From the NCBI RefSeq assembly GCF_001411475.1, contig NZ_LLWH01000035.1:1-64000 (forward strand): a stretch of DNA of 64,000 nt. The letters run 5' to 3'. The position numbers were made by a program, and so were the translations under genes. A model generated the notes under the pieces. The model did no database searches. It was not told the origin of the DNA and was given only the letters and a program-made list of their open reading frames with translations. This document shows positions 1 through 11,100 of the stretch, piece by piece. The DNA is from Pseudomonas endophytica (GTDB taxonomy: Bacteria; Pseudomonadota; Gammaproteobacteria; Pseudomonadales; Pseudomonadaceae). Within the stretch, counting starts at the first letter, position 1. Every line of letters begins with the position of its first letter.

Positions 1-3000
1 GCGGGGTTGGAGGCAAAATCCAGCGCATGCGCATGAGCGCACTGTGGGGCCAACTTGGGCAGCCGCGAAAGGTGATATTCAAGGATGGACAAACACAGCT
101 ATGGCGCCCTGAACTGGACCGATATTCACAAGTAGATGCCAGCACACTGAACAGTCTGGCGCCCAACGTCCAAGGCATCTATGACATCAACAGCAAGCTG
201 TATGTCAAGGTGCGTTACGGCGAGGCGTATCGCGCCGTCGAAGTGATCTACGACGCCGACAGCAAACACTATGTAATGAAAACCCAAGACACGCATGCGT
301 ATAGACCCGCGGTGAGGTTTGACGTTTCGCAGCAAGTCTGGCGCTTGGAGTTGGACAGTGTGGATCATCTGAGTGACGCGCAGTTATTGCAGCGCATGAT
401 GCCTTTCGACGCGTCTGATATGGCGATCCAAGATATCGAACTGATGTTGCGTATTACCGGGACGACCCGTGACCACGTATTGAATGTCTGGCAGGGGCAA
501 CGCCTTCCCGGGCCTCTGGCCGATGGCGTGCGGCGGTTGAGGGTTGATCACACGATCAACCGTATTATCGACAAGCTGCCTTTGCGCGGGGAAATACCTG
601 CTCATGCGGACCCGGCCATTTTTGCCTTGTTGGTACAGTTGCCAAAGTGGCCCGCTGATACGGTGCTGGATGTTTTTGACCCGCAAGGGGTGCGGGTGGA
701 GTCATACGGGCTTGACCCTCGCGCACGGGCACAGCAACGGTCGATTGGAATCAAGCGGCTGGACTCGGGTCGCTATGTGGCCAAAGCCGATGAGACACAA
801 GGTGCGGCAAGCGCCGAGCAGTTGTTTACCCTGATCATTGATCAGTTGCCCGTCGATTCCGAGTTGGGCCGCGAAGGTAGCCCAACGGTCAGCAAGACCA
901 GCCGTATTGCCTCCATTCGCGAGCAAATCGCTTTGTTGGCCAAGCGTGAGCACATTTTGTTGTTCAAGGCATTGACGGTCTTGCAAGGTCATCAACGCTC
1001 AGATTCTGTCGTCAGCCTTGACCCGGCTAAAAAGTTTTTGCCGCTGGTTTGCCCGCCATTCTCTACCACCTCATCGGCCTTAATGGCCAAGCTTCATGCG
1101 CTTAACCCGCTGTTGTCAGGGGAGTGTCTTGAACAGTTGTTGGTCGATCATCCCTTTACACCCTTTCAGGCTTCTGTGCTGTTAAATGAGGGGCGTGCGC
1201 CGGTTGCTTTTGCCGAGGCGGCGGGGCGACTCAAGGTTCAGTTAAGGGTCGACCAGACGCTGGATGCCATTTATCACTCGCGGGCTTACAGCGCTGATAC
1301 AGATCAATGGGCTCGTGAATTTGCCAAGGGGCTGCTGCGCGACGTGCTGGATCGCCAACTGGTGATTAGCGAGTATGGCGACCCTAAAAACGCCAAGCCC
1401 TATGTTCCTACTGGCCCCGAGGATACTGCACTGGAGTTGCGCCATTACGGCGACGGTATTTATCGCGCCTACGATTTTCAACGGAACGTCGATGTCCCTG
1501 CGCTCCCGACCGTTGACAGTTTTTATCTGGCGATGGGTTCGATGCTGGTGCGTGAAGAGCGCATTTTATTGGGGATGAAGCATGGCTACGATGTCGAAGG
1601 TTTGCGTCAACGTATGGGCAACATGATGTCTTCCATGCGTTTGCCCAATGGCAAGGTCATGTTGTGGGAAAACTCGGTAGTCCAGTTTGCGCTCGACGTG
1701 CGTTTGCCCAATGAACTGGAACCAGACGGGCTGGGTTTATACGAGTTGAACGGGAAAAAATATTTACCGTTAAACGACGCTGTCTACGAGGTCGAGCTGG
1801 ATACCACGCTCAATAAATGGCGGATGAAACACCCCGACAAAGTGGGCGTTGATGCTCCGGAGCTGGAGCGCAACCCGCAAGGCGCATGGCGTATCAGCAC
1901 CGAGGATCCCTCGCTCTGGGAAGGGCTGACGTTACTACGTCGTTTGCGGACCACCCCCGTGACCTTTAACGATGAGGTGGGCAGGCAGATCATGCAGGTC
2001 AGCAATACGGATGAAGCGGTATTGCGCCAAGTGCATATGAATAATTTTGCCGCGCCGCCGTTATTGATGGACACCTGGAAACGTTTCGATACTGAGGCCG
2101 AGATTGAACATTTTGTGAATTCAATGCAGGAGCATTATTCCCTGCGCAAGGCCCGTACCGATATTCCATTGCTGTTGCTGCCAACCCTGCAGGGCTGGCC
2201 GCTGGATAAGGTGCTACACGTCGTGGACGCGAAGGGTAAAACACTCGCGGAGTGCGGTTCTGATTTGAGTCCTGATGTGCCCAGGGTAAAAATCGTGTTG
2301 CCTGATGCAAACCGCAGTGACAGCTTTTTGCGAGCACTGCTGACGCCTCTGAGCAAGGAAGAGACGCAGTGGCTTTTGGGTAGCTATGACCCGAGCATAG
2401 AGGAGCGCATGCTAATGCTGGCCAAAAAGATTGCCGCGCATGCGCTGAAACACAAGGCCCGTGTGTTCAATGCGCTTTACGAAAAAAAGGAGCAAAGCTT
2501 AGATCCACATGTGCAATTGGTGCAGCAGCACCCCTCCAAATTGCCTCTGAGTGTGATCAAAAACCTGTTAAGCCATACCTCCCGCCACGAGAGAACCGAA
2601 TACCTGGACAAAGGTGACCTTGCCCCTCGATTGTTGGAGCAAATTCCCTGGTCGACCAGAGAGGTGCGCTTGACCCGTGCCTATGAAGGTTTGTTTCTGG
2701 GCAGTGCCCCGACACCAGACAGTGAAAAGCTTACGTTGCGCATGCTGCAGGCCTTGCCGGGTTGGCCGGGGAACGTCTCCATTGACATGCGAATTGACTC
2801 GGTCAATGGGCCGGTGCTGGACACTATCGGCAGTGCAGAGGCCGGCAGCCGCCAAATATTGGTCAAGCATGATAACCAGTACTTGGCCTATTCACCTGCC
2901 GGGCTGGCGCTCAATAGCCTGCCTGAGTCGGGAAACAATTTACTGGCGTCTATCCTGACTTTGCTCAGTGATGATGAACGCAAGGCAATTGGCATCCAGA

Positions 3001-4997
3001 GTATCGAAGACACGCAAGTATTGGCTGCGAAAATCAGCGATCTGGCCATTGCCCATCGTGAGCAAGTGAAAACGCTTTTAGGTCTGGAGCGGCCAAAACC
3101 GTGGCTTAAACCACCGATCGAGGTGGACGTCTCTTTTATTACGTACCCATTGTTCCCGCGACTGGGTCGGGGGCCGCATTCCAATCAACTGGCCCATAGG
3201 GCTGCCCGGCTTTACCCGAGCCTGGCCGTTGATGAGATCACGCTGTTTCTCAATACGCTGGGCGCTAACGAGGCGAGCCGACAGATTGAGCTGGAACGTT
3301 TGCGGGTGGAATATGAAACGTTGAAGCGGCAACTGGACAATTGGACTCTCTCAATGGTTCGTCCTGTGTCTCCTGGCTACATAAGCCCTGTGTCACGCGC
3401 TGAGAGAGTCCAGGTTGCAGCTCGCATTCTGAGTGCCTGGCGCAGGGAAACCCCCCGGGTTTTCTCCCATGACGGCTACTTCATCGGCTTCAACCTAGAT
3501 TTGTCCAACCTGATGGTCGGCGATCTTCCTGCGCTGCGAGGTGATTTCAGGCATGTCGGCGCATTACAGATGGATGGCATGGAGCTTTACAGCGGTTCTA
3601 ATGAGTTTTTGGACTGTTTTACCGAGTTGCGCAGGTTGTCGATGGCCAACAACCAGTTATCGGCTCCCCCGGCATCTGCCTTGAGGATGACGGGGCTGAG
3701 ACGATTGATGTTGAACAACAATCGCATCGTCCTGGCGGATCAAGAGGTGCAGCAACTACGCAGGTTGACGGAGTTGAGGGTGTTGAACCTTGAGCGCAAC
3801 CCGTTGGGCCTGGCGCCGGATGTGACGCTCATGACCCATCTGAGGTTCCTTTTTCTGCGGCACACAAGGATCACGACATGGCCTGTGGGCTTACTTAAAT
3901 TGACCCACATCGAACGTGTGGACTTGCGTAATAACCTGATCACAAGCATTCCCCCTGCGGTGTTTGAGTTGCCCGAGGTCAGCCCGGTCAATCGCAGTAC
4001 GGCGCTGCATGACAACCCGATCGACGCTCAAAGCCTTGAGCAACTTCGCGCTTATCGAGAGCGTTCCGGGGGGCTTGGGAGTGGTGTGCAGCGTGAGCAC
4101 GTTGAAGCGCCAATCTCTGAACTGGAAGCCTTGGCGGCCTGGTTACCTCATGAGTTGTCTGTTGAAGAAAGGACCAACAGAGCCGAGCAATGGGATTTGC
4201 TCATACGCGAAGGTCAAGTTGCCGAAGACTTTTTCAAATTGCTTAATGACCTGACTCAGTCCCGGGAATACGCATCGCTTGCAGTGCAACTGCCGTTAAG
4301 GACGCGCGTCTGGTCAATGATTGAACACATGAGCCATTCTGTTGAGCTGCGCACCAACGTATTTGAAGCTGCGAGTCACGAGCGAGTGTGTGCTGGCGGT
4401 GCAGTGGTGATATTTGATGACCTCGACAGGTTGGTGCAGATTCATACCGCCGAACATCTGGAGGGCGAAGGTCAGGCTGCTGCGTTCTTGTTGAACCAGG
4501 CCAAAAAAATGTTTCGTCTGCGTCAGGTGGACCTGATTGCTCAGCACGATATTACTGATCGAAAACTAGCCGGTAAGCGGGTAGATGAGGCTGAAATAAA
4601 AAGGTTCTACAGGGTCAAGCTTGCGCGCGAACTCGAACTTCCTATCAGTTCGAAGACCCTGGATTTTGAACCAACGGTGGGGACCGAGCAGCAACTGAAG
4701 GCCGCGAAACTACTGGTCTTGAGCATGGATGGCACGTCGGCCATGCAGTCATCCATTATTCAGGAAGGTTTTTGGCGATCGTTTTTGCAGCGCAAGTATG
4801 CGCAGCGGTTCAAGGCTCTAGAGAATGACTTTGTCAGGGCGAGCGACGTATTTTTTGACCGGCTCGCGTCGCGGGGGGCGACTGACTATCTCAGGCAGAG
4901 TCAGGAAACATTGACCAAGAAGGAGCAAGCGATCGAGGCGTTGTTTAACGAGTTGACCCGTAATGAGCAATTCGCGACTCGATCTATTGCGCAGTAA
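1..4997 (+). CDS. Giant LRR / NEL-type E3 ubiquitin ligase-like protein, copy 1 (5' end outside window)
   Basis: The frame is already open at base 3, and the residues before the first visible ATG (base 27) align with about residue 512 of the downstream paralogue. The true start therefore lies upstream of the window and about 510 residues are missing. Numbered from that ATG, residues 1-1165 are a toxin-like body containing three LxxWP modules, about 1168-1316 are leucine-rich repeats, and about 1317-1656 are a NEL domain. NEL proteins (IpaH, SspH, SlrP) are bacterial E3 ligases acting inside host cells through a cysteine in a CxD motif. Here the cysteine (residue 1455, codon 4389-4391) is followed by Ala-Gly-Gly, so the aspartate is absent. 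There is no sign of a frameshift. By eye it is about two thirds identical to copy 2. No secretion system or chaperone gene is visible, so the export route is unknown. Confidence 0.85.
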   Translation, partial: GVGGKIQRMRMSALWGQLGQPRKVIFKDGQTQLWRPELDRYSQVDASTLNSLAPNVQGIYDINSKLYVKVRYGEAYRAVEVIYDADSKHYVMKTQDTHAYRPAVRFDVSQQVWRLELDSVDHLSDAQLLQRMMPFDASDMAIQDIELMLRITGTTRDHVLNVWQGQRLPGPLADGVRRLRVDHTINRIIDKLPLRGEIPAHADPAIFALLVQLPKWPADTVLDVFDPQGVRVESYGLDPRARAQQRSIGIKRLDSGRYVAKADETQGAASAEQLFTLIIDQLPVDSELGREGSPTVSKTSRIASIREQIALLAKREHILLFKALTVLQGHQRSDSVVSLDPAKKFLPLVCPPFSTTSSALMAKLHALNPLLSGECLEQLLVDHPFTPFQASVLLNEGRAPVAFAEAAGRLKVQLRVDQTLDAIYHSRAYSADTDQWAREFAKGLLRDVLDRQLVISEYGDPKNAKPYVPTGPEDTALELRHYGDGIYRAYDFQRNVDVPALPTVDSFYLAMGSMLVREERILLGMKHGYDVEGLRQRMGNMMSSMRLPNGKVMLWENSVVQFALDVRLPNELEPDGLGLYELNGKKYLPLNDAVYEVELDTTLNKWRMKHPDKVGVDAPELERNPQGAWRISTEDPSLWEGLTLLRRLRTTPVTFNDEVGRQIMQVSNTDEAVLRQVHMNNFAAPPLLMDTWKRFDTEAEIEHFVNSMQEHYSLRKARTDIPLLLLPTLQGWPLDKVLHVVDAKGKTLAECGSDLSPDVPRVKIVLPDANRSDSFLRALLTPLSKEETQWLLGSYDPSIEERMLMLAKKIAAHALKHKARVFNALYEKKEQSLDPHVQLVQQHPSKLPLSVIKNLLSHTSRHERTEYLDKGDLAPRLLEQIPWSTREVRLTRAYEGLFLGSAPTPDSEKLTLRMLQALPGWPGNVSIDMRIDSVNGPVLDTIGSAEAGSRQILVKHDNQYLAYSPAGLALNSLPESGNNLLASILTLLSDDERKAIGIQSIEDTQVLAAKISDLAIAHREQVKTLLGLERPKPWLKPPIEVDVSFITYPLFPRLGRGPHSNQLAHRAARLYPSLAVDEITLFLNTLGANEASRQIELERLRVEYETLKRQLDNWTLSMVRPVSPGYISPVSRAERVQVAARILSAWRRETPRVFSHDGYFIGFNLDLSNLMVGDLPALRGDFRHVGALQMDGMELYSGSNEFLDCFTELRRLSMANNQLSAPPASALRMTGLRRLMLNNNRIVLADQEVQQLRRLTELRVLNLERNPLGLAPDVTLMTHLRFLFLRHTRITTWPVGLLKLTHIERVDLRNNLITSIPPAVFELPEVSPVNRSTALHDNPIDAQSLEQLRAYRERSGGLGSGVQREHVEAPISELEALAAWLPHELSVEERTNRAEQWDLLIREGQVAEDFFKLLNDLTQSREYASLAVQLPLRTRVWSMIEHMSHSVELRTNVFEAASHERVCAGGAVVIFDDLDRLVQIHTAEHLEGEGQAAAFLLNQAKKMFRLRQVDLIAQHDITDRKLAGKRVDEAEIKRFYRVKLARELELPISSKTLDFEPTVGTEQQLKAAKLLVLSMDGTSAMQSSIIQEGFWRSFLQRKYAQRFKALENDFVRASDVFFDRLASRGATDYLRQSQETLTKKEQAIEALFNELTRNEQFATRSIAQ

Positions 4998-5015
4998 CAC
5001 GTGACATGACGTGGG

Positions 5016-5041
5016 GCCCTGGAGGTTTTTCAGGGCTTTTT
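5016..5041 (+). terminator. Intrinsic terminator after NEL copy 1
   Basis: GCCCTG (5016-5021) and CAGGGC (5031-5036) form a 6-bp stem, followed by five T. It lies 19 bases after the stop of copy 1 and ahead of copy 2, so the two paralogues are probably separate transcription units. Confidence 0.7.
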
Positions 5042-5117
5042 CAGGGTGAACAATTATCTACCGCTTGGCCCGGTTCGCTCCTGTTTAGGGTGAGGTTTTC
5101 ATTCACAGGAAACCAAC

Positions 5118-8100
5118 ATGCCCCTTACAACGTTAAACGTACCTGAGCGGCCACCCGCGCTGCTATCAGCCAATTTGTGGGCGCAGCAAGAGGCGCTGGC
5201 CTTTATGGCTGCGACCATGAAGACCAGCTTTACAGGGTTCGATACAGCGCAAATCAAGCAGTACATCGCGCTGCAACGTAAGGCACAAACCGCTTTAAGT
5301 GCCGTCGATACTGAGAACTTACGGTTCAGGGAAGCGTTTCAGAGCACTCATTTGGCCATCCTCAAGCGTGAGCTCAAAACCTTGACGGGAGAGGAGGTTG
5401 ACCCACAACAGGCCAGGCTTTACACCCGCTATCAGGAAATCAAGGACAAGCAAGAGCGCACGCCGCTGGACATCCTGAGCGAATGGGTCACCCCTGAGCG
5501 TGCAAAAGACAGCAGCCGAACCCGGCGTGCGCTGGACGAATCGGAAACGGTCGCGCATGTGCGCTCCATCACGCTGTGGGAAGCCGCATGCTCGAATTTC
5601 GGGTTCAGTACCGACTCTATTTTTCTCAAGCCGTTCAGTTACGTCGAGGCCAGTTACATTCAATATGGCCCGTTGAACAAGACCATAGACGTCAAAGCGT
5701 TTATTGCCCTGGTCCGGCGTCTGGATTTTGGTTCTGAATTGTCGAACCAGTTGGTGCAAGCCATGGCAGCTGACGGGCAGCTGAGCAAACGGCTTTACGC
5801 GTACAGCAAAGCCACCTTTGAGTTTGAGTTGATGGAGGCTTATCGAAATTCGGCCGCCAGCGGTGTCACAAAGGTTGCCTATGAGCGCTTGCTCAATGTG
5901 TTTAACGATCAGATCGCGTGTGATGTACATCCGGTGTCGATGGCCCGATCTGCCAGCGCGTTGTTTGAGGAGCGGGTACCTGTTTCGCTGGTGATCCTGC
6001 ATTTCGACGGTGAGCCGGGCGTTTACAGTTATTTCCCGCACCGTCCTGGCGGTGCTTTGCGTTATCACGCGCAAGGTATTGAGGCTAAAGCACAGTTCAA
6101 ACAACAATTGAAACAGTCCCACCTTGAAAAAAATCTGGGCTGGTTTGCCGCACAACTCCCTTTGCCCGATACCCGTCAATTTCAAAAGCTCTTGAGTGAA
6201 GAGCCTCGCCCGGCAGGCATGAGCTGGCTGGCAGGCAAGTTGTATGACGGTTTTCATGTGGCGTTCAAAGCGCCGACACTGGACAGCCTAGTGCTTGAGG
6301 TCGAGCCGGTTGCGAACCCTCGCCAGGCACTGGTCAATGTGCTGGGCGCCCGTCAGGTGAATCGCTACAAGGCAAACCTCAACCTGTTGGCCAGCCGCCG
6401 CTCAACTGCTGATTGGGAGGCACTCAAGGAGGCGATGCAGGCGATTGGTCAAGAAGTCTTGAGCCTGCTCACGACGCCTGTGCCTGGTGGGGTTACAGGG
6501 CTTAACCGGGTGATGCAAGTGACCGTCTTCGGCTCGCTGAGCTACAGCCTGGTCAAAGGGGGACTGGATGCGAGCCGCGGCGATGCCAGTGAGTTTGGTT
6601 CGGCCTTGGCCGATACCGCCGATCTGCTGGTCAGCGGTTGGTTGGTCGGGCTGGGCGGCAAACTGCACCGCAAGCGCATGAACACGTTGTGGCAGCAGGT
6701 GGGGCAACCCCGAAAGGTTATGTATGAAGATGGCAAAGAGGGGTTGTGGCGTGCGGACTTGAACACCTATTCGCAGGTGGACGCCAGCACGCTGGACAGC
6801 CTGGCACCCAATGCCCAAGGGATTTATGAGGTCAATAATAAGCTGTATGCCAAGGTGCATGATGGCGATGTGCAGCGGGCTGTCGAAATTATTTATGACG
6901 GCCAGGGCAAACGATACGTACTCAAAACCACTGAGGCCCACAGCTACAGACCTGCCATCCAGTTTGATACCGCGCAGCAAGCTTGGCGTTTGGTGCTGGA
7001 CGATACGAGTACTTTAAGCGATGCACAGTGGCTACAGCGCATGTTGCCTTTTGATGCGAGCCAGGTGGCGCTCAAAGACATTGAGTTAATGCTGCGCATC
7101 ACCGGGACCACCCGGGCGCAGTTGGAGAGTACCTGGCGGGGGCAGTCAATGCCGGGACCACTGGCCGATGGCGTGCGCCGCTTGCGTGTCGAACAGCAAA
7201 TCAAGCACATCATCGATGACTTGCCGCTGCGTGCAGAGATGCCGGCAAATGCCGATCACGCGGTATTCGCGTTGTTGACCCAGTTGCAGAACTGGCCGGC
7301 CAATACCGTTCTGGATATCTATAACCAGAAAGGGGTAAAGATCGAGTCTTACGGCCTGGATCATCGACCCGGTACCGAGCTTAAGCACATTGAAGTCAAA
7401 CGTCTGGACCATGGCAGTTACGTCGCCAGAAACGATGAAACGCAAAGTGCCGCGGGGGGTGAGCAATTATTCACACTGATCGTCGATCAGTTGCCTGCCG
7501 ATTCGACACTGGGCCGTGAGGGCAATCCAACGGCCAGCAAGACCAGCCAAATTGCCACGATTCGTGAGCATATTTCGACGCTGGCCAAAACCGAACATGC
7601 GCAGTTATTTCAGGCCATGACCATTCTGGAAGGCCATCAACGCTCTGATCCGGCCGCCAGCCACGCACCAGGCAACAAGTTCCTGCCGCTGCTGTATCCG
7701 CCGTTCTCGGCCCGTACTTCTGCGCTGATTGCCAAGTTGCATACGCTCAACCCCGCTTTATCGGTGGCGTGTATTGAACAGTTATTGCTGGAGCACCCCT
7801 TTACTGAGCGTCAAACCACGGGCGCGCTGGAACACAATCGCCAGCCGATCCCTTTTTCTGAAGCGGCAGACCGGCTAAAAATTCAACTACGCATTGATTT
7901 GGTGCTGGATGGCATTTATCACACAAGGGCTTACACCCCGGATACCGATCTGTGGACACGTGAATTTGCCAAAGGGTTGCTGGACCAAAAGCTCAATCGT
8001 TATCTGGTGGTGACGGAATATGGCGCCCCGGCGAACGTCAAGCCTTATGTCTCAACGGGGCCGGACGACACCACCGTGGAGCTTTGCCATTACGGACGCG

Positions 8101-11100
8101 GTGTGTACAGGGCGTCTGATTTTCGCAATGGTGGCGAGATCCCGGTGCCTGAAGGCAGTGACAGTATTTACTTGGCGATTGCTTCGGTGTTGCAGCCTCA
8201 TGAGCGCACGGCCATGGGCATGCAACACGCTAGCGATGCGGCAGGTATGCGCAAAACGTTAGGGGATGCGATGACGGCCATGCGCCAACCCACGGGTGAG
8301 GTCAGGCTTTGGGAGAACACGGCTGGCCAGTTTGTCCAGGATGTGCGTTTGCCCCGTGACTTGAAACCCGATGAGCTGGGGTTGTATGAGATCGAGGGTA
8401 AAAAATACCTGCCCTTAGCCGGTTCTATCTTTCAGGTTGAGTTTGATAGCTCGCGGCAAAAGTGGCGAATGAAACACCCCGGCAAAGTCGGGGTCGATGC
8501 CCCAACCCTGGTGCATAACCACGAGGGTGCATGGCGAGTCAGCAATGACAATCCGTTGCAATGGGAAGGCTTGTCATTGCTGCGCCGTCTGCGGACCGAT
8601 CCCGTCACCTTTAACGATGCGGTGGGCAAACAGATCATGGCCGTGAGCAATACCGATGAAGCGGTGTTGCGTCAGGTTCATATGAACAACCGCAGTGCGC
8701 CGCCGTTGCTGATCGATACTTGGAAGCGCTTCGATATAGAGGCCGAAATCCAGAGTTTTGTGAGGTCCATGCAAGAGCACTATTCCCTGCGTACTGCGCG
8801 CACGGATATCCAATTGTTGTTGCTGCAAAGCCTGCCGGGCTGGCCACGCGACAAAGTACTGCAAATTGTTGACGCACAGGGCGTCATTCTCGCCGAATAT
8901 GGTGCTGATCTTAGCCCCGATGTTCCACGGATCAGCATTTCGCAGAGTGACTCCAGCAACGGCAGCTTTTTGCGAGCCTTACTGATGCAGCTGGGCAAAG
9001 AAGACACGCAGACACTTCTGGGCAGCTACGACCCGGTTATTGAGCAACGCATGCTGGTATTGGCGAAAAAAATTGCCGCCCATGCATTGAAACGCAAACC
9101 GCCGCTGTTCAACTCGCTTTACGAGAAGCAGGAACAAAGCAGCGATCCCCACGTGCAATTAATCCAGAAACACGAACCGCAATTGCCCCTCAGCGTGATC
9201 AAGGATCTGTTGACTCGCACCACCAGCCATGAAAAGACCGAGTACTTGGACAAAGGCGATATTGCACCGCGGGTGAAGGAGCAAATTCCTTGGTCGGCCA
9301 AAGAGGTGCGGCTTGTGCGTGCCTATGAGGGGCTGTATCTGGGGGCCACTGCCACGCCAGACAGCGAGAAACTGACGTTGCATATGCTGCAGGCGTTGCC
9401 GGGCTGGCCGGGGCACATCGCGATTGATGTGTTCAATAACTCTCTGACCGGGACGCTGCTGGACAGTATTGGCGCAGCCGACACGAGCAAACGTTATCGA
9501 CTGGTCAAACGTGATGATCAATATCTGGCGTATGCGTCTGATGGCAAGGTGTTAAACACATTGCCTGACGTGGGTAATAACCTGCTGTCTTCGATTTTGC
9601 ATGTGCTTAACGATACAGAACGGACCGCAATTGGCTTTAAAGACGTTAACGACACTCAGACGCTGGCGACTAAGATCGCTGATTTGGCCAAGGAGCATCG
9701 GGCCAAGGTCAAAACCCTGTTGGGCTTGGATAACGACAAACCCTGGCTCAGTCCGCCTATAAAAGTGGATACCTCTTTTATTGCCTACCCCCTGTTTCCG
9801 CTCTTTGGTCGTCGGGGGCATTCGAACGATTTGATCCGCAAGGCAGTCAGCTTGTATCCGCGTTTCAGCGCCGATGACATCAATCAATTTCTGAATACGC
9901 TGGGGAGTAATGATGCCGCCCGGCATCAAGAGTTGGAGCGGCGACGGGTCGAATATCAAACCATGAGGGATCAACTGGAAGGCTGGGCTGGGCAGAATTT
10001 TCGGTCGGTAACGGTTGACCACATTGTGCCCGTGAACCGAGCAGAAAGAAGGCAAGTCGCGGATCGCGTTTTGAGTGCCTGGCGTAAGGAAACAGACAGG
10101 GAATATGCGCGCGATGGTCATTTCATCGGCTACAAACTGGATCTGTCCAACCTGATGGTGGGGGATTTACCTGCGTTGCAAGCCGACTTTAGCCATATAG
10201 GCTCATTGATCATGGAAGGCATGGGGTTGTTCGATGGGTCAAATGCCTTTTTGAGCCGTTTTACTGCGCTGCGCTGGATGTCGATGGCAAGCAATCATTT
10301 ATTGTCCATTCCGCCTGCCATCTTGGGCATGACAGGGCTTAGTCAGCTTAATTTGAGCCGAAACACTATCGTCCTGACCCCTGCCAGTGTGCAGGCGTTA
10401 AGTGACCTCACGGCTTTAAAAGTGTTGAACCTTCAATTCAACCTTCTGGGGCTGGTGCCCGATGTCAGCCGCATGGCTGATCTACGCGGGCTGCTGTTGC
10501 GCAGCACTGGCGCGACGACCTGGCCGACCGGCGTGTTAGAGCTGACCAACATCGAACGGTTGGACTTGCGCAGTAATGCGATTACGACCATCCCTCGGGC
10601 GGTTTTTGACCTGCCTGACAGCAGCCCGGTTAACCGTAGCACGTGGTTGCACGATAACCCTCTCGATGCAGACAGTCGGGACCGGTTGAACAGTTACCGC
10701 GTGAGGACTGGGTTCAATATGGGCATTATCTCGCGGCGTGAGCATGTCCGGGTTCGTGAGTCAGACAGGCGTGGGGTTGATGCCTGGTTATCCGCTGACC
10801 ACACGGCCATCCAGAAAACCGAAAGGAGCGCTCAATGGGATCTGCTGGAGCGCGAAGGGCGCGTGGCGGAAGATTTTTTCAGGCTGCTTAGAGAGATGAC
10901 CAAGGCCAAAGATTACATGGTGGCCACCCCCCATCATCCGTTAACAGAGCGGGTGTGGGACATGATTGGGCTGATGGTCGAGTCCACAGACCTGCGTCGT
11001 GAGGTGCTTAACGAAATAAATTTTGGGCAGACTTGCGGGGACGGGGTGATGGTGGTGTTCGATAACCTTGAAGTCGTGACCCTTGCGCACAAGGTAGAGC

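Noticed and set aside
5319-6257. 312-codon open frame on the minus strand opposite NEL copy 2
   Set aside because: It lies wholly inside a well supported 2178-aa gene, has no domain or ribosome site, and similar antisense frames occur opposite other long GC-rich genes here.
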